64,000 nt of DNA, taken from Apis mellifera (lineage: Eukaryota; Arthropoda; Insecta; Hymenoptera; Apidae). Below, piece after piece: positions 35,315-47,240 of this stretch; position 1 is the first letter of the stretch, and the number at the start of each line of letters is the position of its first letter. A program made the translations under genes and the position numbers. The stretch is taken from contig NC_037639.1 of the NCBI RefSeq assembly GCF_003254395.2, positions 8,174,501-8,238,500 of the forward strand, given 5' to 3'. The notes under the pieces are model-generated. The model was not told the DNA's origin. It saw only the letters and a program-made list of their open reading frames with translations, and did not search any database.

Positions 35315-35497
35315 TTAAACGAGTCCAACTTTGAAAAACCCATAAGGCATACAACACAACTCGTGACAAATATCTGTGACAAATTCGATCGCCTTATACC
35401 TTATTAAACCCTCTCCGATAATTTCATCGTCAGGGTAACTGGACGGAATTGGAGAAATTCTTCTCTCAAAAAAGCCATAGAAATATTCAATCACGCG
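35315..35497 (-). CDS. Candidate short frame, unknown
   Basis: From an ATG inside a longer frame (complement of about 35495-35497) this encodes about 60 residues, MRVIEYFYGFFERR through FFKVGLV, before a TAA. The composition is balanced and protein-like, with a CHELCC segment, and lacks low complexity. It sits inside ephrin intron 1, on the ephrin strand. I see no promoter, splice site or poly(A) signal that would make a gene of it, and do not recognise the sequence. It could be a decayed fragment or chance. Confidence 0.1.
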   Translation of the reverse strand, partial: RVIEYFYGFFERRISPIPSSYPDDEIIGEGLIRYKAIEFVTDICHELCCMPYGFFKVGLV

Positions 35498-38281
35498 CAT
35501 TGAATGGAATTTCAAGAAAAATCGATGCTCGAAGACGCCTTTCAATAAACTACTCGTTCCAACTCTTCACAGGACCGGGAAACCGGTAACACCGTTTGCA
35601 CGTCGGTCGAGGGGCTCAGCCAGCTACTCGACCATGTAAATGTAACGTCATTGCGTGTACGCAATCCTCACGGGCGTGTACTCCGAGAGGAAATACGCAC
35701 GCATATACGCGAGCCCTCCCCGCCTCGTGTACATCCCCGCGTGGACGTGAATGCATCGCTCATTACGGGATAATGGGTTATTTCGATCCTCCTCGAATTA
35801 CCGAGTCGACAATGAGGGATTCGATTCGAAAAAGCCTCGGCTGCTGTTCCTTCTTTCCTCCCTCTCCTCGCTCTTCTTTCGAGCTGACGGAGCCGCGAGC
35901 CCTTTCAGGGTCCCAAGCAGCGATGGATTGGAAGCGAGATGGCGCAAAGGAGAGAAAAAAAAAAGGAGAGAAAAAAAGAAAGACGAAATGAAAAGGAGGA
36001 GGAGAGAACGAGGAGCGCGGTGGCAGCGAGAGAGGCTCGCTCGGACGAAACAGGCACGAAAGAAAGGCACGAGAAGAGTTTTGGCTCCGAAAACCGAGGA
36101 GACAAATGAGGACGAGCGAGCGAGCGAGGATACAACGTGGTGGAAGGGACCGCGAGAAGGCAGCAGCAGTTCTCCTCTTCTCTTCTCTGCTCCTTCTAGA
36201 GAGAACTCCCCCTCTTTCTCATCGTGTCCAGCCGTCTCCTCTCCGTGGAACGTGCACCGCAGGACCTCGAGGTGCAATCTTCCGTACGAAACGTGCACTT
36301 ATACGTGCATTCATCGTGCGCGTATCCTTCCTCTCTCCCCCCTCTCCACTTTTCTCCCACGCAATGCGCGAACACGCGTGTGTCTTTCCGCATCTCGAGC
36401 GGAATCCTCTCCTCCTTTCGTGCGAATAAGGAAATCATCGACAGTTGAACGACTCTCGTCTTCCTCCTGGATGGAAATCGGTATTCCTTTGCCCCTTTGC
36501 ACATCTCAAGATTCTATCGTTGGAAATTCGAAATGGCGGAATCGAGTGACAAAGAGAAATAGGATTTGGGTCATATGGACAAAGGATTATATAACGAGAT
36601 TGCTCTCGCTTTGACACCTTACCATTTTTCCTTCTCGAGCGGATCGATCCACTTTGTCCTCCTGCATTTTTCCCATTCGTTCATTCATCCCTTCTCTCTC
36701 GCTTCGTGATACAACATTTCTCCTCCGACTCGATTCGTTACATTATATCGTGGCGTATATGGAACTTGATATTTCATAACATTCTTCATCGTTTTTTTTA
36801 ACGTCAATTACGATCGATAATTGAACCGTTATCGAACATGACTCGATTAAAATTCTTCAGAGAAACGAAAGGATCGCAAGATTCCTGGCAGAGGCAAAAA
36901 AGGAAAGAAACAATATAAAGGCGTCGATCACGAGCTAATTGGGCCAACGGCGGGACGCCTTCGTCGCGACTTCTTTCGTGGGAATGAAATTATTCCTCGT
37001 ATACATACACAAACCTACAAACGTCGAACAAACGCGGACTTCATCCGCGACTCACACAGCTCCACGAGCTCTCTGGCAGCAGCTCGTGGAACGCGTGTGC
37101 GTACACGATGTGCATGGGGCCCGCAATTATTTTAAGTGTATAGCGATATCCGAGCAGCTATTAATGACGTTCCTCCGCAGATGAAATCGCGTGCTGACCA
37201 CGGATAACGCGTCAGACAGTGCATACATATAGGCGCGAATTAATTGACGTAATAACGATCATTACGCATCACCGTCTCTACGATATACTTTTTTCCCCCC
37301 TCGCGGTAAACTTCTTCCAGTTGTTTGCCACCTGCCGAGCCGTGGAAATTTCTCATCGGCGATTATCTCCCTTTGGGGAGGGGAAGGGGGGACGAGAAAA
37401 CTTACGAGAACGTCTCGATTCGCGACGCCCTATCGACTGGCGAGGGTAGGGGGATGATCTCGGAAAAATGGAATGCGTGGGCAACGCGAAATATCGTTCA
37501 CGCACCGTGTGGTAGATGATGGCTATCTGTCGACGCACAATACCCGATTACTTTGTAAGTCTGATATACGAGCCCCCTTCCCCGATCCCCATCGATCGCG
37601 TCTCCCCTCCTCCCCCTCGTGTTGGGCAAATATTAATTTCCATAGGCGGGAAAATTGATTTTAACCGCTGACACGATTCAATGGGCGCGTACACTCTGCT
37701 AGATATAAATCGCTACGTCACGGCACGAAGAAATTTTCGAAAGAGATCGAATTCTTAATCGGGTGCTTAACTCTGATCGATTATACCATTAACTCGCCCC
37801 TATCCTATGCATATTTTTCATAGCGAAAGTTTACGAGACCATGAAATTCCACCCTATATACAATTTTCCCTTTCCCTCGTCCCCTTTAACATCGACGATC
37901 CATCCATCCATCTGCAGTAATATAACGAGGCGAAGTAGGAATTAGGCGGGACATAAATTCCCGTTGTGGAATGTTAGAGTTTTATGGATCACGATGTCGT
38001 ACACGGGGCACAGTGAGAAAACACGTAATCGCATGTAAGTCCTAACCGCAAAAGAGCGAGAGAGTGAGAGAGAGAAAGGAGGGTTCAGCGTTGGCGAGGG
38101 TGCCCTTCCTTTTTTTCCATCGTGGAGCGTGGATCAGATGCACGCTAGAGAGACCCGTGTATGTATACCGTGGTTTTTGTAACAGGAAACAGCTGCCGTT
38201 CGAAAAGGACACACTTTTCTGACGATTTTATCGGGGGTCCCCCTTTTCACCGAACGAACGCTGTCGTTATAACGCCGCCGG

Positions 38282-38804
38282 CTCTCTCTCTCTCTCTCTC
38301 TCCTCCTCTCTCCCCGAACGTGTTTTCTCGACGCGTCTGGTTTCCAGTTTCCAGCCGATCCTAGGTTATTGGCCAGAGGTTCCCGTTTGCGCTTAATTAA
38401 CCGTAACGCGGTCCTCGTAGCTCGTAACGCTTCGACGTACGGTTTTTCTCCCTTACGACGGTGACTCTCGAGTGTAAGGCACCCGTATTGTTGCCGGAGC
38501 AGGAAGCAGGGAGGAGGAGAGAGAGAGAGAGAGAGGAGAGGAGAAAGAGAGAGAGAGAGCACCGGTTGCACGGGACACACCGAGTAATGATGTACACGCG
38601 TGCTTACGCTAATAATGATCTTTTGTTTCTCGGCCTCTTTGCGGATTTTTACGGAAGATATTTAATACTGATAACGTCGGGATTTATTGCCAGCCGCCAG
38701 ACTACGTTGGAGATAAACGTGCTTCTCGGAGCAGCCTCTCTCTCTCTCTCTCTGCACCTATCCAACAGAGAAAGACACGCACAGCGAGAGAAAGAGAGAG
38801 AGAG
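38282..38804. repeat. Alternating CT and GA blocks
   Basis: Four dinucleotide blocks alternate in orientation: CT at 38282-38302, GA at 38518-38559, CT at 38735-38753 and GA at 38785-38804. Neighbouring blocks are complementary and could pair in RNA; as DNA they resemble GAGA-factor sites. Confidence 0.85.
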
Positions 38805-41800
38805 GAACTTTTTCCATCGGTTCGAGCAGCTTCGCCGGTAAACGCTAACGACTAAGAAAACGGAATATTCCTTATGGTTCCTCGATATCGAGAGATACGG
38901 GCATGGGATTATCGGCGTAAGTCGCGTTAAATTAATGGTACCGAGTTCGAGTATATATATATACCTTCGATACGCACATAACAACAAGATTGGACGGAAT
39001 GCGAAGCTCCATGGCTCGCACAGGATCGCCAGTTGGACACTATATATATATGGGAAATGCCTTCGTAATTATTTTCTTCGATTCTTTCATCAAGTTTAAT
39101 TAACAGTCGAAAAATAATTTTCCCTCGCCAATGGCAGCGTCATCAATCGTCATCTTCGCTCTCGTCCCCGATAGTTTACTTTTCGCGGGAAAAATAAATC
39201 ACGGGAAATGTGGATTTAAAGGGTTTGTAAATCAGTCGGCGAACACACTTTTCCAGCCGTCGTTCTTTGCCACGTTTCCTCGCGTTTTTCGCGGCCACCG
39301 ATCGCTCTCCACGAATTCCGCGCGAAACGGCGCAAAACGCGAGTCTTGGAAGAGAAATCTTTCCCTCTGTCTCTCTCTTCATCTTTCTCTTTTTGATCCA
39401 ACTCGTGGAACGCGAAACACGTGGTAACAGGAAGAAGGCGTCCCGCGAGTTCATGGAGATATTTACGCGCTGTCCGCACACTCGTAAACGTCACCGGCGT
39501 GTCTCGCGTCTCGTTTTTCTCGCGTAGACTCGCGTTGACGTGACGCCACTACGGCCCGTTAGTCTTTAATGATGAATAATTAATTTGCGGCTCGTTAACC
39601 GACACGCGACGGTGTAGGCGCACGCGATTTAACGCTCGTTGCAATACATACGTCCATTTTACGATGACATTTCTTCCATGAATCGCTGCCCTTTTTTTTT
39701 TTTTTTTTCTTTTACGATTATGTTAATGGCGGATTTATAACGCGCTTCCGTTCATTTTTATCGTCGCGTGGCTATCGTCGTTATGCACAATTTTATATTC
39801 CATAGTTGTTAGGCGAAATATCTAAAATTAAAATTAAAGGAACAATGGGATACGTGCGAGCTTATAGGTCGTTATTCACAGGCGAGGCGCGTGTGCTTTT
39901 CAATTTCTCTGTACGAAGGGCGTCACTTTAACGAGGGAAGAACCGATGATTCGAGGCAGGCGGTGCTCGCAAATGTACGAGATTTCACACTGTCCGTAAT
40001 GATACTTCGCGAAGCGAGGCTATTTGCCAGCGTACCATTTGACTTCCGTGCAATTTCCCCTCAGCGCCTAAGTTTCGTCGTTTATTTTCTCCGGCTTCGT
40101 TATTATTAAACGGGGCTTCCTCTATTTCTTCTCTTCCTTTTTAATTTTCCTGATGAAGAGGGAAAAATCTTAGGAGCTTTTCCTCATTCCATCCACCCCG
40201 AGTAATTAGTAATTGATTCGGGTTCGTACGTGATCCACCCGTTTTTCTCTTCGTCCCGTCGTGACGAAACCGTTTCTTTGTTTCCGTGTGATTCGACACG
40301 GCATCGGCGTGGCGGCCGATGGTTATTTCCACGAATCGGGCAGCGAATTCTCAATCTTCGGTACGAAGGGTACTAGTTTCCTCCGGGGAAACCACTGATT
40401 TGTGGCCGCTGCAAATCGATGTTGCCTTAATACACGAAGCTATAAAAGCGCCACGAAACGGAGAGCTACCGGGAGGAGAGGATAATAGGAACCTCCGGTG
40501 GTTTTCAAAAACGAGCTTCTCCCGCGGTGTGTATGTATACACCGGCAATTTAATAACGGTACCGAGGCCGTGTTAAACTGTAACGGTTTACGAAATTAAG
40601 ATTTTTCGGAGTAATGCGCCTGCCACACTAATTCCAGCCCTGCCTCCTATCGTTAACGCGTGCGGTTTGATAAAAATCCACGCGTTTTCGCCCAATTAGC
40701 AATTTATTCGCGCGTACATTATTCCCGTGCGCGAATGGGGAACAATGATCTCGCTGTGAAACGAACGGATTCGCTCGAGAGAAGGGGAAAAGAGGAAAAG
40801 AAAGAGGAAAGGAAGACAAAGTCCATCCAAGATTTTTCACGGCTTCTCGCCAACGTCTCGATTAACAGTATAAACCTGACGAGAATGAATTAATTCGAGG
40901 CGGACGAGGATTCTACGGACGACGAAGACGCGATCGAAGACGCATCAGGACGTGTTACGACCGTTTGGTACCCTCCCCCTCCCGCCATTCATTAAGTTTC
41001 CTCGTGCTTACCGGTATACGTGACTTACCGTACGGAATAATTGGACTTTCGTTAAAGTAACAGTCGCTAAGATTTCGCGACCATCGTTTCACAATTTCTC
41101 GGAAGATGTTCGACCAGTTTTTATTGGTCACAACAGATTTTTCGATTCGCGTCACGAAATTACACGTGTAAAGCATTGTATTTCGGGTCGAGTTAAAAAT
41201 AACGGACTAGGAAAAAGTGGAACGGATAGAACGGATTTGAATGTTTCTTATTCAATCGCGCGTTTATATACGAGATGTACGAATCAAAGGATGGAAGCAG
41301 ATCCAAGTTATTTTTAGCCGGATTATGATGAATATCGTTCATTTCGATATCGCGAAGCGTCAAAAACAACGGGATGCATAAATATTTTAACGCGGGAACG
41401 AGTTTCATAAATATTCCGGATTACAAGCGGCCGTAATCGTCTCTGGAATTATCGACGATATCGGGACTGTTATCGTGAAATATTAGGTACAATTTAATAC
41501 TTTGTCAGCACGTCGGTCTTGGCCGAGAATTAACGGCGGGGCCGGTCAAAAATACGACAGCGGCGGGTATAACGCGTACAATACGCGCGAAACCGTGTAG
41601 GATACGAAACCGTAAGCGCACGATAACCAGAAATACTTATTGCGCCGGGGACCGTTCCATGCCTTCCTGAACCCGATAGAATCGTCTAGTCGTGCGCGCG
41701 CGCTCAGGAGAGTAGAGAGTTCAATAATCTGCCGCGGCAGATCTTCTTGTCCGGCATTGAAGTCTCCAGCGGCGCTGCAGCATCTGCTGCCGCGATCGTG

Positions 41801-44800
41801 CCTCTGTCGTCGTTATTTCGCCAACAACATCGTGATCGTTTAAAATTCTTCTTTAAATCAATTATCTCGACGAAGTTTGCTTACGGTAATTGATCGCGCG
41901 ATGCCTTCCAATGGCCCATTGCTTGCCTTAATTAAAATAAAAAAAAAAAAAAAAAGGAAAAAAAAATAAACGGAGAAAAACAGGGAAGAAAATTTAAAGG
42001 ATTTCGTCGTTGTCCTCCTTTCTTTCTCTCCTCTTCCCTTTTCCGTCACACGTTTCTCGTAAAAAAATGTTACAATGTCATTTTAACGCACTTATTACGT
42101 TATACGCGGCAGTGCCAATCGTTTTTAATGCATTTCATCGTAACAAAGAGGGATTCTCCCGTCGAAAGTAAAACGAGGCAGTAAACGTCAAGCTTGGCGT
42201 GCTTTTAGCCCGCCAGTAAAAGAATACGCCTCCTCTCCCACTGTAACTCGCGGAAACAGATTTATGATAATCAAGAAGCCACTGGTCTTCGTGCCTCGCT
42301 AACAGCTTTTTTTCTACCCGCGCCCCCATCGATTCCTTACCCTTTCTTTTTTTTCTTCTCTCCCTTTCTCTCTTTCTTTCTTTTTACGCCCAGTTCCTCA
42401 AAGCGAATTTCGATTTTCCAATAAGCGGCCGAGATTTACAACCTTTCGTGAGCTCCGGGTCTACCGTCCCGGAGAAGAACGCACTATCTTTCCTGCCCAT
42501 ATTTTTTTCCTCAATTTCTCTCTCTCTCTCTCTCTCCCTGTCTCTCTCCCCCTCCTCTTTTTGCTCTCGCTATATACGTGTTACTTCCTTTTCGATTTTT
42601 TTTCCCGCGCGGGACGTGTTTTTTACTGCCCTTCGTACGTCCCACGAAGAAGACAGTCTGACAACGTCCTTCTCCTTCGCGAAATGGATTCTCACACGTA
42701 CAGGGACGCACACTTGTGCGCGACCACCTCGTCCCGACTGTAAGTAATGCATGCGCGACTTCAAACCGATCGTCAAAGTCAGCCAGACGTCGGGGCCTTA
42801 TACGAGAGAGGAGAATAGGGTGCGGATTTCGTTGTGCGATGCGCATACGTACGCGCGCGCCCATAACACACACTTTTGCAACCAGGGAACCTGAATAACT
42901 CGCGCCGTGTTTCGAGTGCGCCGTGTATACTACGATAAAAAATCAGGGAGGGGGAGGGGAGGAAATTTTCTCGAAATATCCACACGATACTTGGGGAAGA
43001 TTCCCCTTAAAATTTCTCTGGTATCCTATCGGATCGTTTAACGAGATTCTTTACGAGCCAACTTCGGCGATTATCCCTTTCCGATCGTTCACTCGAGTTT
43101 TTTGGTAATTTTTCTCGAACTTCGACCGGTCTTTAAGGTATCGTCCTTGAGAGTTCGATGACGGGCAAAAATTTCGCCTTTTACGAGCGTTTCTTCTCTC
43201 GTTGGATCGAATTAGCTGACGGGGGATATGCATCTATCGAGAAAACGATCGGCAAGAACCATCAGCCGATCGAGAAAATTACGAGGTTGGCGAGTTTTTC
43301 ATCCTCCATCTAAAGTGGGTAAATAAACGAAAAAAAGGAAAAGAAAAGAAAAGAAAGAAAAAAGGAAGAGGAAAAGAAAAAAAAAAAAAGAAATCACATC
43401 GCGCCGATTATTACGATGTTGACGCGATTCGCCAGAGATCCTGCTCTGCTATCGCGTAGATTTACGCGTTCGCCGTTGAGAATACTAAAAAGTAGTGCGA
43501 ACTACGCAAATTGCCGAGCAAAAGAAATTGCTCGACTAACAAGCTGCTTATAAGGACATCGCTTCCTCGGCTATAACAAGAAAAAACGGGAGTGTTACGG
43601 GACTCTTGCGAGTCGATATTTCCACTGTTATAGCCGACGACGATTTCAAAGCGAGATCTACCCGACTCGCGAGCAAATATTATCAATTTTCTCACATACT
43701 CACACACATACACAAGTTTTTACCCGTTATTTCGCACGCGAAGGGTCGAGCCGGATCGGAATAGCAGAAAAATATCGTGACAAATTAGATTAACCACCTA
43801 ATGCGGATTTAATTGGCAGCGTGGTGAATCGGTTTCTGCCGCTCCGGTTACTCTCCGATTTCGTACGAGCAGGAAGCAAACGCAGGAGAACGCGGTTATA
43901 GATTTTTTCCCCAGATAAAGTAACGAGGCTCATTACGCGAACCAGACTTGCACGTATCGCGCCAACTTATAGTGATGCGCGATATGCGCGTCACGAGGAA
44001 TTTTGATGTGTGTATTATATTTGAATTATCGCGTATTTTTTTTTCTTTTTAATCCTCATCCTTCCTTTTTCGCTCATCATTATGTTTTAGTTAACAGCTT
44101 TCACGCGCTCGTTGCCTGCGAATAATATTTTTTTTTCATAAAATAACACGTTTATATAAAATCGCTGCGATATTTGATAGGTTCGTCAATATAAATAACA
44201 TCGTCGAGGGGGGGGAAAAAATTGCCCACAGACGATGCATTCGGAGTTAAGCACGCGGAGTTAACCTATTGCCCTATAATATACAGTCACACTCGCGGCG
44301 CAAATTATAGTCTTAATACATCTCGACATTTTTCACCTGTCATGGTGTTCGATCAGTTACACGGCCGCACGCAACCATTAAAAGAAACCGTATGGAAACC
44401 GTTTCGAAAACTCAGGAAAAGGAAGATCCACGGTCGAACGGGAATTGGAACAAGGAGACTGACGAATTCCACCACCAACGATCGATCGGGCCAACTTTAA
44501 CCATCATCCGGCCTATGGAACGGGAGATTGATCGGTCGCACGAGCAACCAGAACAAGCAATTTCCCGTCCTTTCTGCTCGCTGGAAATCGCCGTTTCTTC
44601 GCTTTTATCGCCGACGATTTGGACGACGTCGAAACGATCCCCGCGACGAACGACTGTTGGTCGGTCCATTTCGCGTTACGTACGTATTAAACCGTGCACA
44701 ACCGTGGAGAGATGTGGCCCCTGTAATTTTGGCAGACGCGGTATCGCGACCTCGCCGCGATAAAAGCTCCGCCGGAAGCGGAGGGGTCGTTGCTCAAAAG

Positions 44801-45059
44801 CCAGGACGCCGCGAGAAATCGATTCCTCCCCGGCGAGCACCGCTTCGAGACGCGTTTGGCACGCGTGCCAACGCGTGTGTACGCGTATTTGCACGAGACT
44901 CGAGACGGGCAGAACGGGCAGAAAATGAATCTCGTCTCCGCGTCTCGTCGAGAATTTGGAAAAGTCACGTGGGGGAAATGTGGAATGAGCTTTGTCGCGT
45001 GGAATAAAAAAAAAGAAAAAGAGGGAGGGAGAAAGAGAGAGAAAATTGAAGACACTTAC

Positions 45060-45178
45060 ATGGAATTGGTGGTGTTCCAGTACATGCTGATCGTCTTTGC
45101 GCAATTGCTCACGGTCGAGAGTAATATCGTTTGCAGGCAGACGAAGAACACCAAAGTTACAAAGGACGTGGAAACCAT
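45060..45178 (-). CDS. Ephrin: Ephrin exon 1: signal peptide and start of receptor-binding domain
   Basis: This exon encodes residues 1-39 plus two bases of codon 40. It starts at the ATG at 45178-45176, which has A at -3 and G at +4; an in-frame TGA lies about 70 nt upstream, so a longer N-terminus would need another spliced exon. Residues 5-22 are hydrophobic and form a signal peptide, with cleavage likely near residues 24-26. The exon ends in the motif YWNTTNS, the typical start of an ephrin domain, with an N-glycosylation sequon at N35. The donor is TCCAT|GTAAGTG, phase 2. The split codon with exon 2 makes ATA, giving SIFRIDN, which fits the family. Drosophila ephrin is longer at its N-terminus; no comparable extension is visible directly upstream here. 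Confidence 0.93.
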
Positions 45179-46300
45179 CGTAACAACGTGGACGAACGAG
45201 CAGCGCGCACAGGCGTCACCACTGCTCACCGGGGGATACAACAATCAACAAACAAACGACGAGAACAACAAGAATAACAACAAATACGTTGACGACACCT
45301 GCACCTTCGTCGCTGCCGTCCACAACAACCACCTTCCACCACCGTTGCACGGACACCACATCCACACTTCACTATCCTCCTCGTTAACTATCGAGTTCTT
45401 CTTTCTTTCCTTTCACTCTTTCCCCCTTTATTTCCTTCTCCCTTCTTCCCTTTTCCTCGAACGATCAAACTGTGGGACTCGCAAATTACTCGTCCCCGTT
45501 TGTCCTCCCAACGAACATTCCCGACAACAATTCCAACGTTTATCCGCACAGTTTATCCGCACAAGTTGCTACACTCCTTCGATTCGATGTTTTCGAAACG
45601 AGGGAGAGTGAGTCTAAGAGAATCGTTGACTTCGCGAGTAGCGAAATTCTTCGACGAAATCCTCGGCGAACGACGATTGGCCGTTAGAACCGATCAAATT
45701 TCTCCGGTGTTCGGCTGCTTCCAACGGTGTCCACCGAGGTACGCGTTCCATGGATCCACCCCGTGTTTCTCTCACCACGAGCGCACCTTGCTTGCCCTCT
45801 CATTGGTCTAACTTTTCTTAAATCCGACCGTAACGACGAAAGGCTATCGACGAAACGTGGATTATTTCGACAGATGGGACGCGAACAGGTGACGCATCGG
45901 AGAGACGAATTTTTTTCCTTTTCAAAAATCCATCCAACGAAATCCAACAACTCTTCGAACGAATTCCTCGTTGCTTCTTCTTTCACAGACAGTAAGAGCA
46001 TCCGACGCTCGGCGACGGAATCGCGCGAATCACCGTGGAAGAGAAATCCTCCCGAGCATCTCACCCAACGATCCTTTCTCTCTCGGATCGAAGCGTTACG
46101 TGTCGTTGCGTTAAAAAAGGGGAGGAAAAAAAAAGAAAAGGTTTCACAAAAAAAAAAAAAAAAAAGAAAAAAAAACAGTATCGAAGATTTTTCACAACTG
46201 TAATAAACGAGATATATCTCTCGACACACTGAATAATAAAAAAGTGCACCAGTCTCCTCCTCCTCCGGGGCTAGCTATCCACAGAAGAAATTCCGTAAAT
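45179..46300 (-). promoter_or_regulatory. Probable ephrin 5' UTR and proximal promoter
   Basis: This region lies directly upstream of the ephrin start codon. On the minus strand it carries two CCAAT boxes (complements of 45676-45680 and 45802-45806), a 13-bp tandem duplication with GATAA words (45538-45563), and an initiator-like TTCAGTGTG (complement near 46223-46231). A long T-rich tract on the transcribed strand lies at about 46125-46175. A 181-codon minus-strand frame at 45684-46229 would be an upstream ORF if transcribed, but has no domain. I cannot fix the transcription start; a spliced non-coding first exon further right is possible. Confidence 0.4.
45538..45563. repeat. 13-bp perfect tandem duplication
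   Basis: GTTTATCCGCACA occurs twice in a row with no gap. On the ephrin strand each copy contains GGATAAAC, a GATA-type word. It lies about 360-385 bp upstream of the ephrin start codon. Confidence 0.95.
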
Positions 46301-47240
46301 CGTTAACAGATCGCACTGTGAAATCTCACGCTAGGAGCACAAGAAAGCTAGCGAAACGAAGTGGTACCCTCTTTCGCCCGAAGCACACCCCCGTACTTTC
46401 TCACGCACTTGCGATTCGCACGGATCGCCGGATAGCCAGCGAAACGGAGCGACGCTCTCTCTCTCTCACTGTCCACCACGCGAACGAGAAAAGATTCCCC
46501 AACGAGATGGAATCGGAGCGATGCCGATCTTCGTTAAATCCAATTGGGGCCGATGCTCACACTTTGTCTCCTCCGTTTACTTTTAATACGCCTCCGTGTA
46601 GAAGCGTAATAGGAAACGCGTTTGAACCGGTGCGGAGGAACGAGGCGAGAACGATTGTTGAACAAGAGGCACGAGCTGCGGCGAGAGACGAGCACCGTGA
46701 GCGCAGAGAGAACGGTACCTTCCTGTTCGGTGTCGCGGACGCGTCTGTCGGCCGAGCGGACTGTCGCGGCCGTTCGTCTCGCGTCGGCCGACTCGAACGG
46801 CGACCGGGGGTGTCGGGGAGCGCCGAGCGGCGGCGGAAACGCACGAAGCCCGAGGACCCTCGTTCCCTCCGTCGCTTCGCCGACGTGTCTTGGCTTGGTC
46901 CGCGGCTACGCGGTATTACGCCGCCTGCTCGCGAGACGCGAGTTTCCGAGTGGCTCTCCCTAGTCTCTCGCGCGTTCCCGTCGCTTCGCTTCGCCTCGAA
47001 GCCCGCTTGTTTCCGAAGCTCGAGAGTGCGCCGGATGTACGACAAGTGTCGTCGCAACGTGCGATCTTCGTGTAATACTCTTTTCTTTCTCTCGCGGGAG
47101 AAAAGAAGTTTCGAATTGTTTCCTCGATGCTTAAACTCAGATTTCGACCGTCGTTTCGTTCGCTCGGGGATCCAGGTGATATTGGACAAAAGGGTGGAGG
47201 AGATTTTTCACGTGGACGATGATTCAAAAGGTGGCCGATG
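46301..47240. promoter_or_regulatory. GC- and CpG-rich block upstream of ephrin
   Basis: Between about 46.6 and 47.06 kb the sequence becomes visibly richer in G, C and CpG than anything nearby, with repeated CG words and few A/T runs. It begins roughly 1.4 kb upstream of the ephrin ATG. In insects such blocks often mark promoters or first exons, so this could hold the ephrin start site or a bidirectional promoter. Long frames exist on both strands (307 codons plus, 210 codons minus), as expected where stop codons are rare, and neither shows a domain. The promoter role is inference. Confidence 0.35.

Larger units (their letters stand above)
32001..45059. other. Ephrin intron 1, part 3: no gene seen
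   Basis: This is the 5' part of intron 1. Notable contents are two short perfect hairpins at 32535-32554 and 32744-32762, purine-rich sequence at 35940-36180, alternating CT and GA blocks at 38282-38804, A- or T-rich runs at 39691-39710 and 41938-41955, and CT repeats at 42520-42538. Open frames of 246 codons (32436-33176) and 287 codons (35751-36614), both plus strand, lie in mixed or low-complexity sequence and lack domains. Developmental regulatory elements are plausible here but cannot be shown from sequence alone. Confidence 0.55.
2031..45178 (-). other. Ephrin: Ephrin gene, coding span of five exons
   Basis: This span joins five minus-strand coding exons into one ephrin. Exon lengths are 119, 142, 304, 306 and 158 nt, total 1029 nt, giving 342 residues plus stop. 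Introns are about 36.8 kb, 919 bp, 2087 bp and 2283 bp. Donors read GTAAGT, GTAAGT, GTGAGT and GTACGT, every acceptor ends in AG, and phases 2, 0, 1 and 1 match across each junction. Ephrins are cell-surface ligands of Eph receptor tyrosine kinases and act in axon guidance and tissue boundaries. The family call rests on the receptor-binding domain in exons 1-3. The predicted protein is secreted, N-glycosylated and probably GPI-anchored. The long first intron after the signal-peptide exon is common in developmental genes and may carry enhancers, which is inference. The gene assignment is very secure; UTR limits are unknown. Confidence 0.95.

Noticed and set aside
35751..36614. 287-codon plus-strand frame
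   Set aside because: A Lys/Arg/Glu-rich part comes from a purine tract and the rest shows no domain; composition artefact.
44790..45611. 273-codon plus-strand frame over ephrin exon 1
   Set aside because: It is antisense to the signal-peptide exon and its Asn-rich and Leu-rich parts are the complement of the 5' UTR; no domain or splice support.
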